Positions 42,074 to 50,848 of a stretch of 64,000 nucleotides of DNA are shown piece by piece. Every line of letters begins with the position of its first letter. Position 1 is the first letter of the stretch. The translations under genes were made by a program, and so were the position numbers. A model generated the notes under the pieces. It did not search any database and was not told the DNA's origin. It saw only the letters and a list, made by a program, of their open reading frames with translations. The DNA is taken from contig JADCCX010000012.1 in assembly GCA_020252485.1 (NCBI GenBank), positions 1-64,000 of the forward strand, in the 5' to 3' direction. The DNA comes from Methylocystis sp. GTDB lineage: Bacteria > Pseudomonadota > Alphaproteobacteria > Rhizobiales > Beijerinckiaceae.

Positions 42074-42154
42074 GGCGCTTTAGCTGCATTTGTTTACCGG
42101 ATGGGGAAATGACCCCGCCCGAAGCGCCCGCAAGCTGTTGCTCAAATCGGCGCT
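42074..42154 (-). promoter_or_regulatory. SAM-II riboswitch (long-loop form) in the ssuA-like leader
   Basis: RNA from 42154 leftward: P1 AGCGCC (42154-42149) pairs with GGCGCU (42128-42123); L1 contains GAUUUG and GCUUGCG; the pseudoknot P2 is AUUUG (42147-42143) with CAAAU (42092-42088); then GCAGCUAAAG, the SAM-II 3' core. An extra GGGG/CCCC hairpin sits between P1 and P2, as in the long-loop variant. GGCGCUU of P1 can pair instead with AAGCGCC (42080-42074), a visible alternative fold. The riboswitch starts at the predicted transcription start. Expected effect: repression when S-adenosylmethionine is abundant. Confidence 0.85.
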
Positions 42155-42189
42155 GTTCTTTTAATAGAACGCAAAATCCGCTTTGTCAA
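42155..42189 (-). promoter_or_regulatory. Promoter of the ssuA-like operon
   Basis: Minus strand TTGACA (42184-42189), 17-nt spacer, TATTAA (42161-42166); start expected near 42154. GTTCTTTTAATAGAAC (42155-42170, plus strand) is a near-palindrome covering the -10 and could be an operator. Confidence 0.7.
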
Positions 42190-42237
42190 ACATAACGCGA
42201 CAGGACGGAGAATTATTATAATTCACGTATCCCGTTG

Positions 42238-42882
42238 TTATTTAGTGCCGTACATGCGGTCTCCCGCATCGCCAAGCCCGGGCACGATATAGCCGTGATC
42301 GTTCAGATGGCTGTCGATCGCCGCCGTGTAGATGATCACGTCCGGGTGCTCGGCCCTGAGCTTCGCGATCCCCTCGGGCGCCGCCAGCAGGCAGACGAAG
42401 CGGAGATCCTTCGCGCCGCGCTCCTTCAGCCGGTCGATGGCGGCGGTGGCGGAATTGGCGGTGGCCAGCATCGGGTCGAGCACGATCACCTGGCGGTCGG
42501 CGATATCGGGCGGCGCCTTGAAATAATATTCCACCGCCTGCAGCGTCTTCGGATCGCGGTAAAGACCGATATGGGCGACGCGCGCCGAGGGAACCAGCTC
42601 CAGCATGCCGTCGAGAAAGGCGGTTCCCGCCCGCAGGATGGGCGCGAAAACGAGCTTTTTGCCGGCGATGACGGGGGCTTTCATCGCCTCCAGCGGCGTC
42701 TCGATATCACGAAGTTCAAGCGGCAGGTCCCGCGTCACCTCATAGCAGAGCAGGATGCCGATCTCGTTCATCAGTTGCCGGAACGAATAGGTCGACCGCT
42801 GCTTGTCGCGCATCAGGGTCAGCTTGTGCTGCACCAGGGGATGATCCACCACAACGACGCCGGGCTGAACTTCTTTCGCCAT
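42238..42882 (-). CDS. upp: Uracil phosphoribosyltransferase
   Basis: 214 aa from the ATG at 42882 ([20 protein letters not shown]). Converts uracil and PRPP to UMP. LILRAG-type loop [24 protein letters not shown] loop [20 protein letters not shown], and terminal [16 protein letters not shown] are all intact. Follows the URC4-like gene by 26 bp in the same direction; in URC-pathway clusters a UPRT (URC6) acts in uracil catabolism. Confidence 0.94.
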   Translation of the reverse strand: MAKEVQPGVVVVDHPLVQHKLTLMRDKQRSTYSFRQLMNEIGILLCYEVTRDLPLELRDIETPLEAMKAPVIAGKKLVFAPILRAGTAFLDGMLELVPSARVAHIGLYRDPKTLQAVEYYFKAPPDIADRQVIVLDPMLATANSATAAIDRLKERGAKDLRFVCLLAAPEGIAKLRAEHPDVIIYTAAIDSHLNDHGYIVPGLGDAGDRMYGTK

Positions 42883-42908
42883 CTCATCAACCTTCTGGAA
42901 AACCTGCG

Positions 42909-44144
42909 TCAGAATACGGTTCCATCGCTGATGATGGAAAGAGGCGGCCCGCCCTCGGGGCGTTTTTCCCGCGCTATTCTGCGGCCGGCCGACCAGGTGC
43001 CGCCCTCCAGCACCTTGGCCAATGGCAGGGTCTCGTCCGTCATCCCGAGTTTCTGGCGGATGAGCGGGGCGACGGCGTCGAGGAGCGCCACCGTCAGCGC
43101 GCGCCATTCGACTACGAGTGTCGAGCCGGGCTCATGCGCGATGAGCGCCGCATCCGGATCCTTGAGGCTGATCACGCCGCCATCCAGAAAGAGCCCGCCA
43201 TTGCGGTATTCCGGCAGGCCCGTGAGGCCATCGACATCGCTCACCTTATGGCCGGTCCATTGCAGCGGCTCGATCAGGCTGTAGGCCATCCATTGCGACA
43301 GCTTGTGGAAAGGAATCAGCCCCTCGCTGGCGTCTCCGGTCCGGATCAGCGGGTGCCGCCAGCAATCGCCCAGCGACAGCCCGCCGAGGCTGATCCGGCC
43401 CGGCCAGATCGGCCCCAGATGGATGAGCAAGGCGGCGAGAATTGCGGGTGCGGGCACCGTGCGGTCCGATGAATGCGATGTCAGATGATCGAAGAGGCCG
43501 CCCGGCCGCGGGCCGTCGGCCATCGCAAAGACATCCGGCCTGGCGAGCACCGTCTCGCCCAGCCGCCGGAGCAGCGCGGCCCTGCCTTCGAGGCCGACAA
43601 GCGGATTCCCGCCCGTGACCTGAAAACCTGCGGCTATGTCATCCGCCGTCAGCCTTGCCAGCTTCTCCGCATCCGCCCGCAAGGGATCGTCGGCGCTGAG
43701 CGAGAACGCGCCCGCCGCGAACATCCTGAGGCTCGCCATGCCGAGCCCTTCCGAGCGGGAGGAGACGAGACCGGTTTGGGGGTCGGTGAATCGCCAGTTT
43801 GGCCCGGCGCCAGCGTCAAGCAGAACGCTGGTGATGGCGAGATCATAGGCCGCCCTTGCACGCGCCGCGCCGCTCGGCCATCGGACGGAAGCGTCGATTT
43901 CCCCCCACCGATCCTGCCCGACGGACACGAAGTGCCGCCATCGGGCATGGAAGGGAATCTCAAGCGTTGGATAATTCTGCCGGATGGTCTCGATCACATA
44001 ATCCGCCAGGGCCGGCAGTGTCTCGGGGTGGATCGTGAAATGCGCGAGTTCGCCGCGCAGGCCCGCCTCGTAAAGGAGCCGCGAGCGCGAGCGGACGGCC
44101 GAAGGGGAAAGCAGTGAAAGTGCGAGGGCGGCATTGTCTGGCAT
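42909..44144 (-). CDS. URC4/urg3 family (DUF1688) protein
   Basis: 411 aa from the ATG at 44144 ([20 protein letters not shown]). DUF1688 features: [78 protein letters not shown] and the C-terminal [19 protein letters not shown]. In fungi and bacteria the family is required for the URC uracil-degradation pathway, chemistry not fully resolved. Directly upstream of upp. The URC1-type GTP-cyclohydrolase-II-like gene is not in this window. Confidence 0.85.
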   Translation of the reverse strand: MPDNAALALSLLSPSAVRSRSRLLYEAGLRGELAHFTIHPETLPALADYVIETIRQNYPTLEIPFHARWRHFVSVGQDRWGEIDASVRWPSGAARARAAYDLAITSVLLDAGAGPNWRFTDPQTGLVSSRSEGLGMASLRMFAAGAFSLSADDPLRADAEKLARLTADDIAAGFQVTGGNPLVGLEGRAALLRRLGETVLARPDVFAMADGPRPGGLFDHLTSHSSDRTVPAPAILAALLIHLGPIWPGRISLGGLSLGDCWRHPLIRTGDASEGLIPFHKLSQWMAYSLIEPLQWTGHKVSDVDGLTGLPEYRNGGLFLDGGVISLKDPDAALIAHEPGSTLVVEWRALTVALLDAVAPLIRQKLGMTDETLPLAKVLEGGTWSAGRRIAREKRPEGGPPLSIISDGTVF

Positions 44145-44214
44145 CGGCGGAGATGGACATGATCGGCCGCAATTTGGCAAGCGGCTGCGGGCAAATGTGG
44201 AAACCGTCATCAAC

Positions 44215-44466
44215 TCAGATGGGAGCAGCAATGTCCCTGAGCTTTGCGTTGGCGATGACGGCGCGTTTTCGCATGATGGCTGTGAGCGCGACGAGCGGCC
44301 TTTTTCCGGCGTTGATCATTCGCTGGCATGTCTGGCGGAGCATGGGATTGGAGCGGCTTGCACTCAAGGCGGCCATGAAGAGCGCTGACCGCCTGGTTCC
44401 CTTTCGCTTCCGCACCGATCGTTTCCAGGTTGAGGCGAACGCCAGGGACTTGCAGATCCTCAACAA
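44215..44466 (-). pseudogene. IS110-family transposase, C-terminal fragment
   Basis: Leftward translation RKGTRRSALFMAALSASRSN, PMLRQTCQRMINAGKRPLVA, LTAIMRKRAVIANAKLRD matches the conserved end of IS110-type transposases (LFMAAL-xASR-xNP, GK-xxxVALTA-xMRK-xxxxxNA-xLRD). The rest of the element is missing. It lies between the URC4-like gene and the isochorismatase-like gene. Confidence 0.7.
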
Positions 44467-44494
44467 AATCGAACTCGTGGAGGTTCTGCAGTAA

Positions 44495-45064
44495 TCAGCG
44501 GGTGACGTCGAGGATCTCGCTCGCCCTTATGACTCGGCAGTATTCGCCATCGAGATTCGCCAGCGGAAGGGCATGGACGCCTTCGGCGTTCCATTCCTTG
44601 CCGTTCCAATCCTTGCGGCCAAAGGAATAGCAGCCATCGGCGACGAGGATCATTTCGAAGCCGAGATTGCCTCCCATCCGGACGGTCGCTTTGATGGAAT
44701 TGTTGGTGATTACGCCTGCGACAACAACGCTTTCGTGACCGCCAGCGCGCAGGCGCGCTTCAAGATCGGTGCCCACAAAAGCGCTGTTGGTGCGTTTTGC
44801 GATAATGGGCTCACTCGGCAAGGGCGCAAAAGCCGTCTTGAAGTCATTGCCGGGTTGGCCCGGTCGATAGTGCGAGCTTGAGTCTGTGGAATCATGGCGC
44901 ACGTGCCAAACCGGCCAGACACGCTCGCGCCACAGCATGAGCAACCGGCCGATCTGCGCCTCGGCGTCCGGATTGTTTCTGTTTCCCCATGAGGGGTGAT
45001 CGATAGCGTTCTGCAAATCGATCAAGAGCAGAACAGTGCGGGAGTTAATGGAATGCGATGACAT
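44495..45064 (-). CDS. Isochorismatase-fold (cysteine hydrolase-like) protein
   Basis: 189 aa from the ATG at 45064. VLLLIDLQNAIDHPSWG holds the usual catalytic aspartate, KRTNSAFVGTDLEARLRAGG has the lysine region, and VVVAGVITNNSIKATVRMGG is the nucleophile loop: where the family has cysteine (T-xxC-V) this protein has serine (NNS). So it is either an inactive or a serine variant. Otherwise complete at normal length. Single gene flanked by an IS110 remnant and hslU. Confidence 0.78.
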   Translation of the reverse strand: MSSHSINSRTVLLLIDLQNAIDHPSWGNRNNPDAEAQIGRLLMLWRERVWPVWHVRHDSTDSSSHYRPGQPGNDFKTAFAPLPSEPIIAKRTNSAFVGTDLEARLRAGGHESVVVAGVITNNSIKATVRMGGNLGFEMILVADGCYSFGRKDWNGKEWNAEGVHALPLANLDGEYCRVIRASEILDVTR

Positions 45065-45118
45065 AGCCCGCAATTAGCAGCAACCGTAGCTTGGGAGAAC
45101 TGGATTGCCGCTCCCTAC

Positions 45119-46429
45119 CTACAGGATAAACCGGCTCAAATCCGTGTTCTTGGCCAGCTCGCCGACGTTCTTGTTCACATAGGCCCCGTCGATCATCACG
45201 CTCTCGCCCGAGCGGTCGGGCGCGGTGAAGCTGACATCGTCGAGGATGCGCTCCATCACGGTCTGCAGGCGGCGCGCCCCGATGTTCTCGACCGTCGAAT
45301 TCACCTCGACGGCCACGCGCGCGACGGCGTCAATCGCATCGTCGGTGAAGGCGAGCGTCAGGCCCTCGGTGCCCATCAGCGCCACATATTGCTTGATCAG
45401 CGAGGCTTCCGTCTCGGTCAGGATGCGGCGGAAATCATCCTCCGTCAGCGGCTGAAGCTCGACGCGGATCGGCAGCCGCCCCTGCAATTCGGGCAACAAA
45501 TCCGACGGCCGGGCGAGATGGAACGCGCCCGAGGCAATGAAGAGGATGTGGTCCGTCTTCACCACGCCGTGCTTGGTGGAGACATTCGTGCCCTCGATCA
45601 GCGGCAGAAGATCGCGCTGCACGCCTTCGCGCGAGACCTGCCCGCCGCCGCCCTGGCCTTCCCGGACGCAGATCTTGTCGATCTCATCAAGGAAGACAAT
45701 GCCGTTGTCCTCCACCTGCCGGATGGCTTCCCTGGTGACGCCATCCATGTCGAGCAGCTTGTCGCTCTCCTCGGCGACAAGCGGCGCATGCGCTTCCTTC
45801 ACCGTCAGCTTGCGCGGCTTGCCGCGGCCCTGCATCTTGCCGAAGATATCGCCGATCGAGAAAGCTCCCATCTGGCCGCCGCCGGGCAGGCCGGGGATGT
45901 CGAACATCGGCAGGCCTCCGCCGCCGCCTTGCATCTCGATCTCGATCTCCTTGTCGTCGAACTCGCCAAGCCGCAGCTTGCGGCGGAAGCTGTCGCGCGT
46001 TGTTTCGCTGGCCGTGGCGCCCACCAGCACATCCAGCACGCGGTCCTCCGCCGCGATCTCGGCGCGGGCCTGCACTTCCTTGCGCTTTGAATCCTTCACC
46101 TGATTGATGCCGATATCGAGCAGATCCCGGATGATCTGCTCCACATCGCGCCCGACATAGCCGACCTCGGTGAATTTGGTCGCCTCCACCTTGAGGAAGG
46201 GCGCGTTGGCGAGCTTGGCGAGGCGGCGGGAAATCTCCGTCTTGCCGCAGCCCGTCGGCCCGATCATCAGGATGTTCTTGGGCAGCACCTCCTCGCGCAT
46301 GGCGCCGGTGAGCTGCTGCCTGCGCCAGCGGTTGCGGAGCGCGATGGCGACCGCCCGCTTGGCATCCTTCTGGCCGACGATATAGCGATCTAGCTCCGAG
46401 ACGATCTCGCGGGGGGAGAAGGAATTCAT
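45119..46429 (-). CDS. hslU: ATP-dependent protease ATPase subunit HslU
   Basis: 436-aa AAA+ unfoldase. [20 protein letters not shown] near the N-terminus, Walker [11 protein letters not shown], the I-domain insertion with the Gly-rich stretch, Walker [12 protein letters not shown] and sensor 2 [12 protein letters not shown]; ends SRFIL, the tail that inserts into HslV. It overlaps hslV by ATGA and shares its operon. Unfolds substrates for HslV degradation, usually under heat stress. Confidence 0.96.
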   Translation of the reverse strand: MNSFSPREIVSELDRYIVGQKDAKRAVAIALRNRWRRQQLTGAMREEVLPKNILMIGPTGCGKTEISRRLAKLANAPFLKVEATKFTEVGYVGRDVEQIIRDLLDIGINQVKDSKRKEVQARAEIAAEDRVLDVLVGATASETTRDSFRRKLRLGEFDDKEIEIEMQGGGGGLPMFDIPGLPGGGQMGAFSIGDIFGKMQGRGKPRKLTVKEAHAPLVAEESDKLLDMDGVTREAIRQVEDNGIVFLDEIDKICVREGQGGGGQVSREGVQRDLLPLIEGTNVSTKHGVVKTDHILFIASGAFHLARPSDLLPELQGRLPIRVELQPLTEDDFRRILTETEASLIKQYVALMGTEGLTLAFTDDAIDAVARVAVEVNSTVENIGARRLQTVMERILDDVSFTAPDRSGESVMIDGAYVNKNVGELAKNTDLSRFIL

Positions 46430-46989
46430 ATTGCGATGCTCTCGATGACGAGATTGCCGTTGGTGTAGACGCAGATATCGCCCGCGATCGCCATGCTCCG
46501 GCGTACGATGTCCTCTGCGGTGAGCGGCTGATCGGCGAGCGCCCTGGCCGCCGCCAGCGCATACATGCCGCCCGAGCCGATTCCCATGATGCCGCCCTCA
46601 GGCTCCAGCACATCCCCCGTGCCGGAGAGCACGAGGCCGGCCTCCCTGTCGGCGACCAGCATCATCGCCTCCAGCCGCCTGAGATAGCGGTCCGTCCGCC
46701 AATCCTTGGCGAGCTCGACGCAGGCGCGGGTAAGCTGATTGGGATATTGCTCAAGCTTGGCTTCAAGCCGCTCGAAGAGCGTGAAGGCATCCGCCGTCGC
46801 CCCGGCGAAGCCCGCAATCACCGAACCCTTGCCCAGCCGGCGCACCTTGCGCGCGTTGGACTTGATGATCGTCGGTCCGAGACTCACCTGCCCATCGCCG
46901 CCAATGACCACCTGGCCTTCCTTGCGCACCATCAGGATGGTCGTTGCGTGCCACCCCGGATAGGCGGAAGACGTGCCTTCGGACTGCAT
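46426..46989 (-). CDS. hslV: ATP-dependent protease peptidase subunit HslV
   Basis: 187 aa from the ATG at 46989. Threonine peptidase: the mature N-terminus is expected at T16/T17 ([14 protein letters not shown]), leaving a 15-residue propeptide, longer than the single Met of E. coli. [40 protein letters not shown] and [16 protein letters not shown] are family blocks. Forms the core of the HslVU complex. Confidence 0.95.
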   Translation of the reverse strand: MQSEGTSSAYPGWHATTILMVRKEGQVVIGGDGQVSLGPTIIKSNARKVRRLGKGSVIAGFAGATADAFTLFERLEAKLEQYPNQLTRACVELAKDWRTDRYLRRLEAMMLVADREAGLVLSGTGDVLEPEGGIMGIGSGGMYALAAARALADQPLTAEDIVRRSMAIAGDICVYTNGNLVIESIAI

Positions 46990-47119
46990 GAAAACCCTTT
47001 CAGCGCCAGGGAATCGGGCTGGCTGCTTTTCGGTATGTAGGGTTGCCGGGAGCCAAACGCCAAGAGCCTCAGCATGGCGCCGTCTTGATCCGCTCCGGCG
47101 CATCGCCTAACCGGGAGGC

Positions 47120-48007
47120 ATGAGCGCTCCCTTCACACTCGATCAGTTGAACCGCCTTGAGGCTTCGGCCTTCGCCGCAGCGCTGGGCGATATCTTCGAA
47201 CATGCCCCATGGGTGGCCGAAGCCGCAGCCGCCGGGCGGCCCTTCGCCACCGTCACGGATCTGCATGAGGCGATGCTGGCGGCGGTGAAGGCGGCGCCAC
47301 AAGACAAGCAACTGGCCTTCCTTCGCGGCCATCCGGAGCTTGGCGGCAAGGTCGCAAGAGCAGGCGCCATGACGGCAGATTCGGTCGCCGAGCAGGGCAG
47401 CCTCGGGCTGAACCGGCTGAGCGACGCGGAAGTCGGCCGCTTCGAGGCGCTGAATGCGCGCTACCAGGCCAAATTCGGCTTTCCCTTCATCATCTGCGTC
47501 CGCCGACAGACCCGCGATGCGATCCTCGCCGAGTTCGAGCGCCGCACCGATCTGACGCCGGAGGGTGAATTCGCCGCGGCCCTCACCGAGATCGGCCATA
47601 TCGCACGGCTCAGGCTGGTGGCGAAGGTGGATGGACCCGGCCAGCCCCGGACAACGGGCCGGCTTTCCACCCATGTGCTTGACACGACCAGCGGCAAGCC
47701 GGCGCCGGGCGTCCGCATCCGTCTTTTCGAACTGGGGGCGAGCGCCCGCGGCCTGATCACTGAGACCATCACCAACGGCGATGGCCGGACCGATCAGCCG
47801 CTGATCGGCGGCGAGCCGCTGCGTTGCGGCGTTTACGAGCTTGAGTTCGCCATCGGCGATTACTTCCGCAGGCAAGGCCAGCCGCTCGCCGCGCCGGCCT
47901 TTCTTGATGCCGTGCCGCTGCGCTTCGGCATCGCCGAACCGGAAGGGCATTATCACGTGCCGTTGCTGGCGACGCCCTGGAGCTACAGCACCTATCGCGG
48001 CAGCTGA
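47120..48007 (+). CDS. Fused OHCU decarboxylase - HIU hydrolase (UraD-UraH)
   Basis: 295 aa. N-terminal UraD (about 1-165): FTLDQLNRLEASAFAAALGD, FEHAPWVAEAAAAGRPF, LNRLSDAEVGRFEALNARYQ, KFGFPFIICVR. C-terminal transthyretin-like HIU hydrolase (about 178-295): GRLSTHVLDTTSGKPAPGVR and the terminal YHVPLLATPWSYSTYRGS with the YRGS signature. Together they turn the uricase product into S-allantoin. The same domain order occurs in plant allantoin synthase. No uricase gene is adjacent; divergent from hslVU. Confidence 0.93.
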   Translation: MSAPFTLDQLNRLEASAFAAALGDIFEHAPWVAEAAAAGRPFATVTDLHEAMLAAVKAAPQDKQLAFLRGHPELGGKVARAGAMTADSVAEQGSLGLNRLSDAEVGRFEALNARYQAKFGFPFIICVRRQTRDAILAEFERRTDLTPEGEFAAALTEIGHIARLRLVAKVDGPGQPRTTGRLSTHVLDTTSGKPAPGVRIRLFELGASARGLITETITNGDGRTDQPLIGGEPLRCGVYELEFAIGDYFRRQGQPLAAPAFLDAVPLRFGIAEPEGHYHVPLLATPWSYSTYRGS

Positions 48008-48011
48008 ACGC

Positions 48012-48203
48012 TCAGACGGTGTAGGCGCGCCGCTTGGCCCAGTTCTTCCGCTGGCTCGGTTTCTGTCGACGGTGAGGCTTATCCGTCGACAGCGCAAGCG
48101 GCGCGCCCTGAAAGCCCGCAAGGATCGGGGGAGCGAAGACGAGCAGCCTGCCATACGCATCGACAACGGCGGCTTTTCTGCTTTGACCAACGGCCATCGT
48201 CAT
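48012..48203 (-). CDS. Small basic hypothetical protein (63 aa)
   Basis: 63 aa, MTMAVGQSRKAAVVDAYGRL then an Arg/Lys-rich C-terminus (KPHRRQKPSQRKNWAKRRAY). GGGAG 8 nt before the ATG is a good site, which is the main support. Lies between uraDH (convergent) and the metallopeptidase gene. No family recognised. Confidence 0.4.
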   Translation of the reverse strand: MTMAVGQSRKAAVVDAYGRLLVFAPPILAGFQGAPLALSTDKPHRRQKPSQRKNWAKRRAYTV

Positions 48204-48308
48204 CTGATCGCTCCCATCCGGACGACGTCCGGGCTTTCGGGGTCCCTGCTACCGACGCCGCCCTGTACGCACGCTAACGGCAACCTTACATTTCCGTCAT
48301 AAAGGTTC

Positions 48309-48761
48309 ATGACTGAACGATTGCTGACGGGGGCCGCCTTGCCGAACGATCCGAATGCCTATCTTGCCGGCCAGCGGGCCCCGACGCTCGCCGATTTCGA
48401 GAGGCTCGCAGCTGAGGCCTATGACCGGCTGCCCACGACCTTCAGGGCGCTTAGTGACGGCCTCATCATCAAGGTGGAGGACTTCCCCGACGACGAAACG
48501 CTGGACGAGATGGAATGCGAGACACCGTTCGACCTGCTTGGCCTGTTCCGCGGCGTCGGCATGGCCCAGGATTCAGCGGTCTCCCAGACAGGCCAGTTCC
48601 CCAACATGGTCTGGCTCTATCGCCGCCCCATGCTCGACTATTGGGCCGAACATGACGAGACGCTCGGTCACCTCGTGACCCATGTTCTGGTGCACGAGAT
48701 CGGCCATCATTTCGGTCTCAGCGATGCGGATATGGAAGCGATCGAGAAGGCTGTAGGGTAG
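48309..48761 (+). CDS. Minimal zinc metallopeptidase (MMP-like, COG3824 type)
   Basis: 150 aa. The zincin motif HEIGHHFGLSD near the C-terminus (HExxH plus a downstream D) and the block DYWAEHDETLGHLVTHVLVH, with FQNMVWLYRRPML-like sequence (FPNMVWLYRRPMLDYW), define the small MMP-like family found in actinobacteria and alphaproteobacteria. No signal peptide. Substrate unknown. Convergent with the bPH gene, stop codons 2 bp apart. Confidence 0.85.
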   Translation: MTERLLTGAALPNDPNAYLAGQRAPTLADFERLAAEAYDRLPTTFRALSDGLIIKVEDFPDDETLDEMECETPFDLLGLFRGVGMAQDSAVSQTGQFPNMVWLYRRPMLDYWAEHDETLGHLVTHVLVHEIGHHFGLSDADMEAIEKAVG

Positions 48762-48763
48762 GC

Positions 48764-49366
48764 TTACGCCGCTGCGCGTTTCTTCAGATCGAGCACCAGC
48801 TGCTCGACGCGTCTGACCTCGTTGATGACGCCGAGTTCGATCTTCTTCTCCTGCCGGTCGCCATCCGAATCCCGCTCGAAGCCCTGATGCAGAATCACCG
48901 TGCCGCGCCCGTCCGGCCCTTCCTTGCGTGACAGCGAGACGATCTCTTGCGGCCGGATTGAAACGACTTCGACATTGCGCGCCCCCTGGAGAATGGCGAG
49001 GCGACTGTTGGTCAGCACATAGAGCGTCCGGACCCCCTTCCTGAGGACCCAGACGGGGGCCAGCAGCATCCCGAAACCGACCAGAACGAAGGGAACACCG
49101 AAGAGCGCGAATACCCCCATCATCAGAGATGGCGCGCCTTTGGGGGCGCCGACATTGATGCCGGCGTAGGTTTCAAGCAGCGCCCCGACGGGAACACTGA
49201 TCCAGAACAGCGAAAACGCGGTCCAGGGGATGGCGAACAACCAGATGGCGAAAGACATCAGGAAGGCGAGCTTGACATCCGGCCGGGCGGCCCAGACGAG
49301 TTTTTCCCCGGCGAACTCCCGCTCGGCAAAGGCCTTGAGCGGAGCGGGAATGTTTTGATCAAACAT
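48764..49366 (-). CDS. Membrane protein with bacterial PH-like domain
   Basis: 200 aa. Two hydrophobic hairpins (LAFLMSFAIWLFAIPWTAFS at about 32-51, and MMGVFALFGVPFVLVGFGML at about 83-102), then YVLTNSRLAILQGARNVEVV, the strand pattern of a bPH domain, and a charged C-terminus. Likely membrane-associated with the PH-like part in the cytoplasm. Function unknown; starts divergent from leuD. Confidence 0.65.
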   Translation of the reverse strand: MFDQNIPAPLKAFAEREFAGEKLVWAARPDVKLAFLMSFAIWLFAIPWTAFSLFWISVPVGALLETYAGINVGAPKGAPSLMMGVFALFGVPFVLVGFGMLLAPVWVLRKGVRTLYVLTNSRLAILQGARNVEVVSIRPQEIVSLSRKEGPDGRGTVILHQGFERDSDGDRQEKKIELGVINEVRRVEQLVLDLKKRAAA

Positions 49367-49477
49367 GGGGTGCCGTTAGCATGAATCCCTTTCGATTATT
49401 GAAACGAAATGGGTGAAACTGTTGCGATCTGGCCGCAATCCGCTATCAGTCCGCCAGACTGAACAGGGGAAAAGCCC

Positions 49478-50080
49478 ATGCAGCCCTTCAACAAGCTCAC
49501 TTCCGTCGCGGCCCCGCTGAAGGTGGTCAATGTCGACACCGACATGATCATCCCCAAGCAATACCTCAAGACGATCAAGCGCACTGGCCTTGGCTCGGCG
49601 CTCTTTTCGGAGATGCGCTACAATGAAAAGGGCCAGGAGAACCCGGATTTCGTGCTGAACAAGCCGGCCTACCGCCGGGCGAACATCCTGGTCGCGGGCG
49701 ACAATTTTGGTTGCGGCTCGTCGCGCGAGCATGCCCCCTGGGCGCTGCTCGATTTCGGCATCCGCTGCGTGATCAGCACCAGCTTCGCGGATATCTTCTA
49801 CAACAACTGCTTCAAGAACGGCATCCTGCCGATCAAGGTCTCGCAGGAAGAGCTCGACAGGTTGTTCGAGGACGCGGAGCGCGGGTCGAATGCGACTCTC
49901 TCGATCGATCTCGAAACACAGACGATCCAGGGGCCTGACGGCGGCACGATCCGCTTCGAGATCGACCCCTTCCGCAAGCATTGCCTGCTCAACGGCCTCG
50001 ATGACATCGGCCTGACCATGCAGAAGAGCAAGCAGCTCGACGCCTACGAGAAAAAACTCGCCGCGCGCGCCTGGGCGTAG
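49478..50080 (+). CDS. leuD: 3-isopropylmalate dehydratase small subunit
   Basis: 200 aa. [60 protein letters not shown] and [20 protein letters not shown] are the LeuD swivelling-domain signatures. With LeuC it isomerises isopropylmalate in leucine synthesis; leuC and leuB are not nearby. AGGGGA before the ATG. Confidence 0.95.
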   Translation: MQPFNKLTSVAAPLKVVNVDTDMIIPKQYLKTIKRTGLGSALFSEMRYNEKGQENPDFVLNKPAYRRANILVAGDNFGCGSSREHAPWALLDFGIRCVISTSFADIFYNNCFKNGILPIKVSQEELDRLFEDAERGSNATLSIDLETQTIQGPDGGTIRFEIDPFRKHCLLNGLDDIGLTMQKSKQLDAYEKKLAARAWA

Positions 50081-50101
50081 GCCTCGCGTCGCTGCACTCT
50101 C

Positions 50102-50199
50102 CGTCATTGCGAGCGAAGCGAAGCAATCCAGAGGCAGACATCGGACGGCTGATCGTTTGCAGCGTCGTACTGGATTGCTTTGCTTCGCTCGCAATGACG
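50102..50199. repeat. Interspersed palindromic repeat (30-bp arms)
   Basis: CGTCATTGCGAGCGAAGCG (from 50102) to CAATCCAG (50131) pairs with CTGGATTGC (from 50170) to GCAATGACG (50199), one G/T difference in the arms. This is the common bacterial CGTCATTGCGAGCGAAGCG intergenic element. It sits between leuD and the convergent GNAT gene. Confidence 0.85.
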
Positions 50200-50242
50200 T
50201 TGGCGACACTTGATGAAGGAAATGCAGGGTCGAAAAGGGTAT

Positions 50243-50839
50243 CTAACCCTTCATGAACGGCACATGCGGCGCGGCTTCGCGCGGCAGATGACCCTCTCGG
50301 CGCGGATCATCCATGATCTCGAAGCCCTGCGCGTAGATCGTGAAACCCTGTTTCTGATAGAAGGCGACAGCCTTCGGATGATCGAAGTTGCAGGTGTGCA
50401 GCCACAGCCGCGCATGGCCAGCTTCGCAGGCGATGCGGACGGACTCGTCCATCAGCCAGGCGCCGGCGCCCTTTCCCGTATGCGACGGCGCCAGTCCGAA
50501 ATAGGCGATCTCGACGCCCTCGGAAGGTGAGGTCTCCAGATCGAGCATGCCAATGGCCTTTGCGCCGTCGAAGGCCGCGAAGCTCAGCACATCCGGGTTG
50601 CCAAGATAGGCCTCCATTTCCGCCTTCGACTTCATCAGCAGGCCGCTCCACAGCCATGGCTCGCCGATGCTGCGATAGAGCCTGGGATGCAGCGCGGCAT
50701 CGAGCGGGCCGAGCCTGCGCAAGGTCAGGCCTTTCGGCGCAGGAGCAGAGGACGGTGACAGGTCCTTCCGCTCCATCCAGGTGACGGCATTGGCCATTTT
50801 GCCCGGTGGAAGCTGGTAATAGCCGTTGGGAAGCTGCAC
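50243..50839 (-). CDS. GNAT-family N-acetyltransferase
   Basis: 198 aa. GNAT core: GLTLRRLGPLDAALHPRLYR at the start, IAYFGLAPSHTGKGAGAWLM (acetyl-CoA loop of the Q/R-x-x-G-x-G/A type), HTCNFDHPKAVAFYQKQGFT near the end. Acceptor unknown. Nine bp downstream of mrp, in the same direction. Confidence 0.85.
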   Translation of the reverse strand: MQLPNGYYQLPPGKMANAVTWMERKDLSPSSAPAPKGLTLRRLGPLDAALHPRLYRSIGEPWLWSGLLMKSKAEMEAYLGNPDVLSFAAFDGAKAIGMLDLETSPSEGVEIAYFGLAPSHTGKGAGAWLMDESVRIACEAGHARLWLHTCNFDHPKAVAFYQKQGFTIYAQGFEIMDDPRREGHLPREAAPHVPFMKG

Positions 50840-50848
50840 ATGCCCCTC

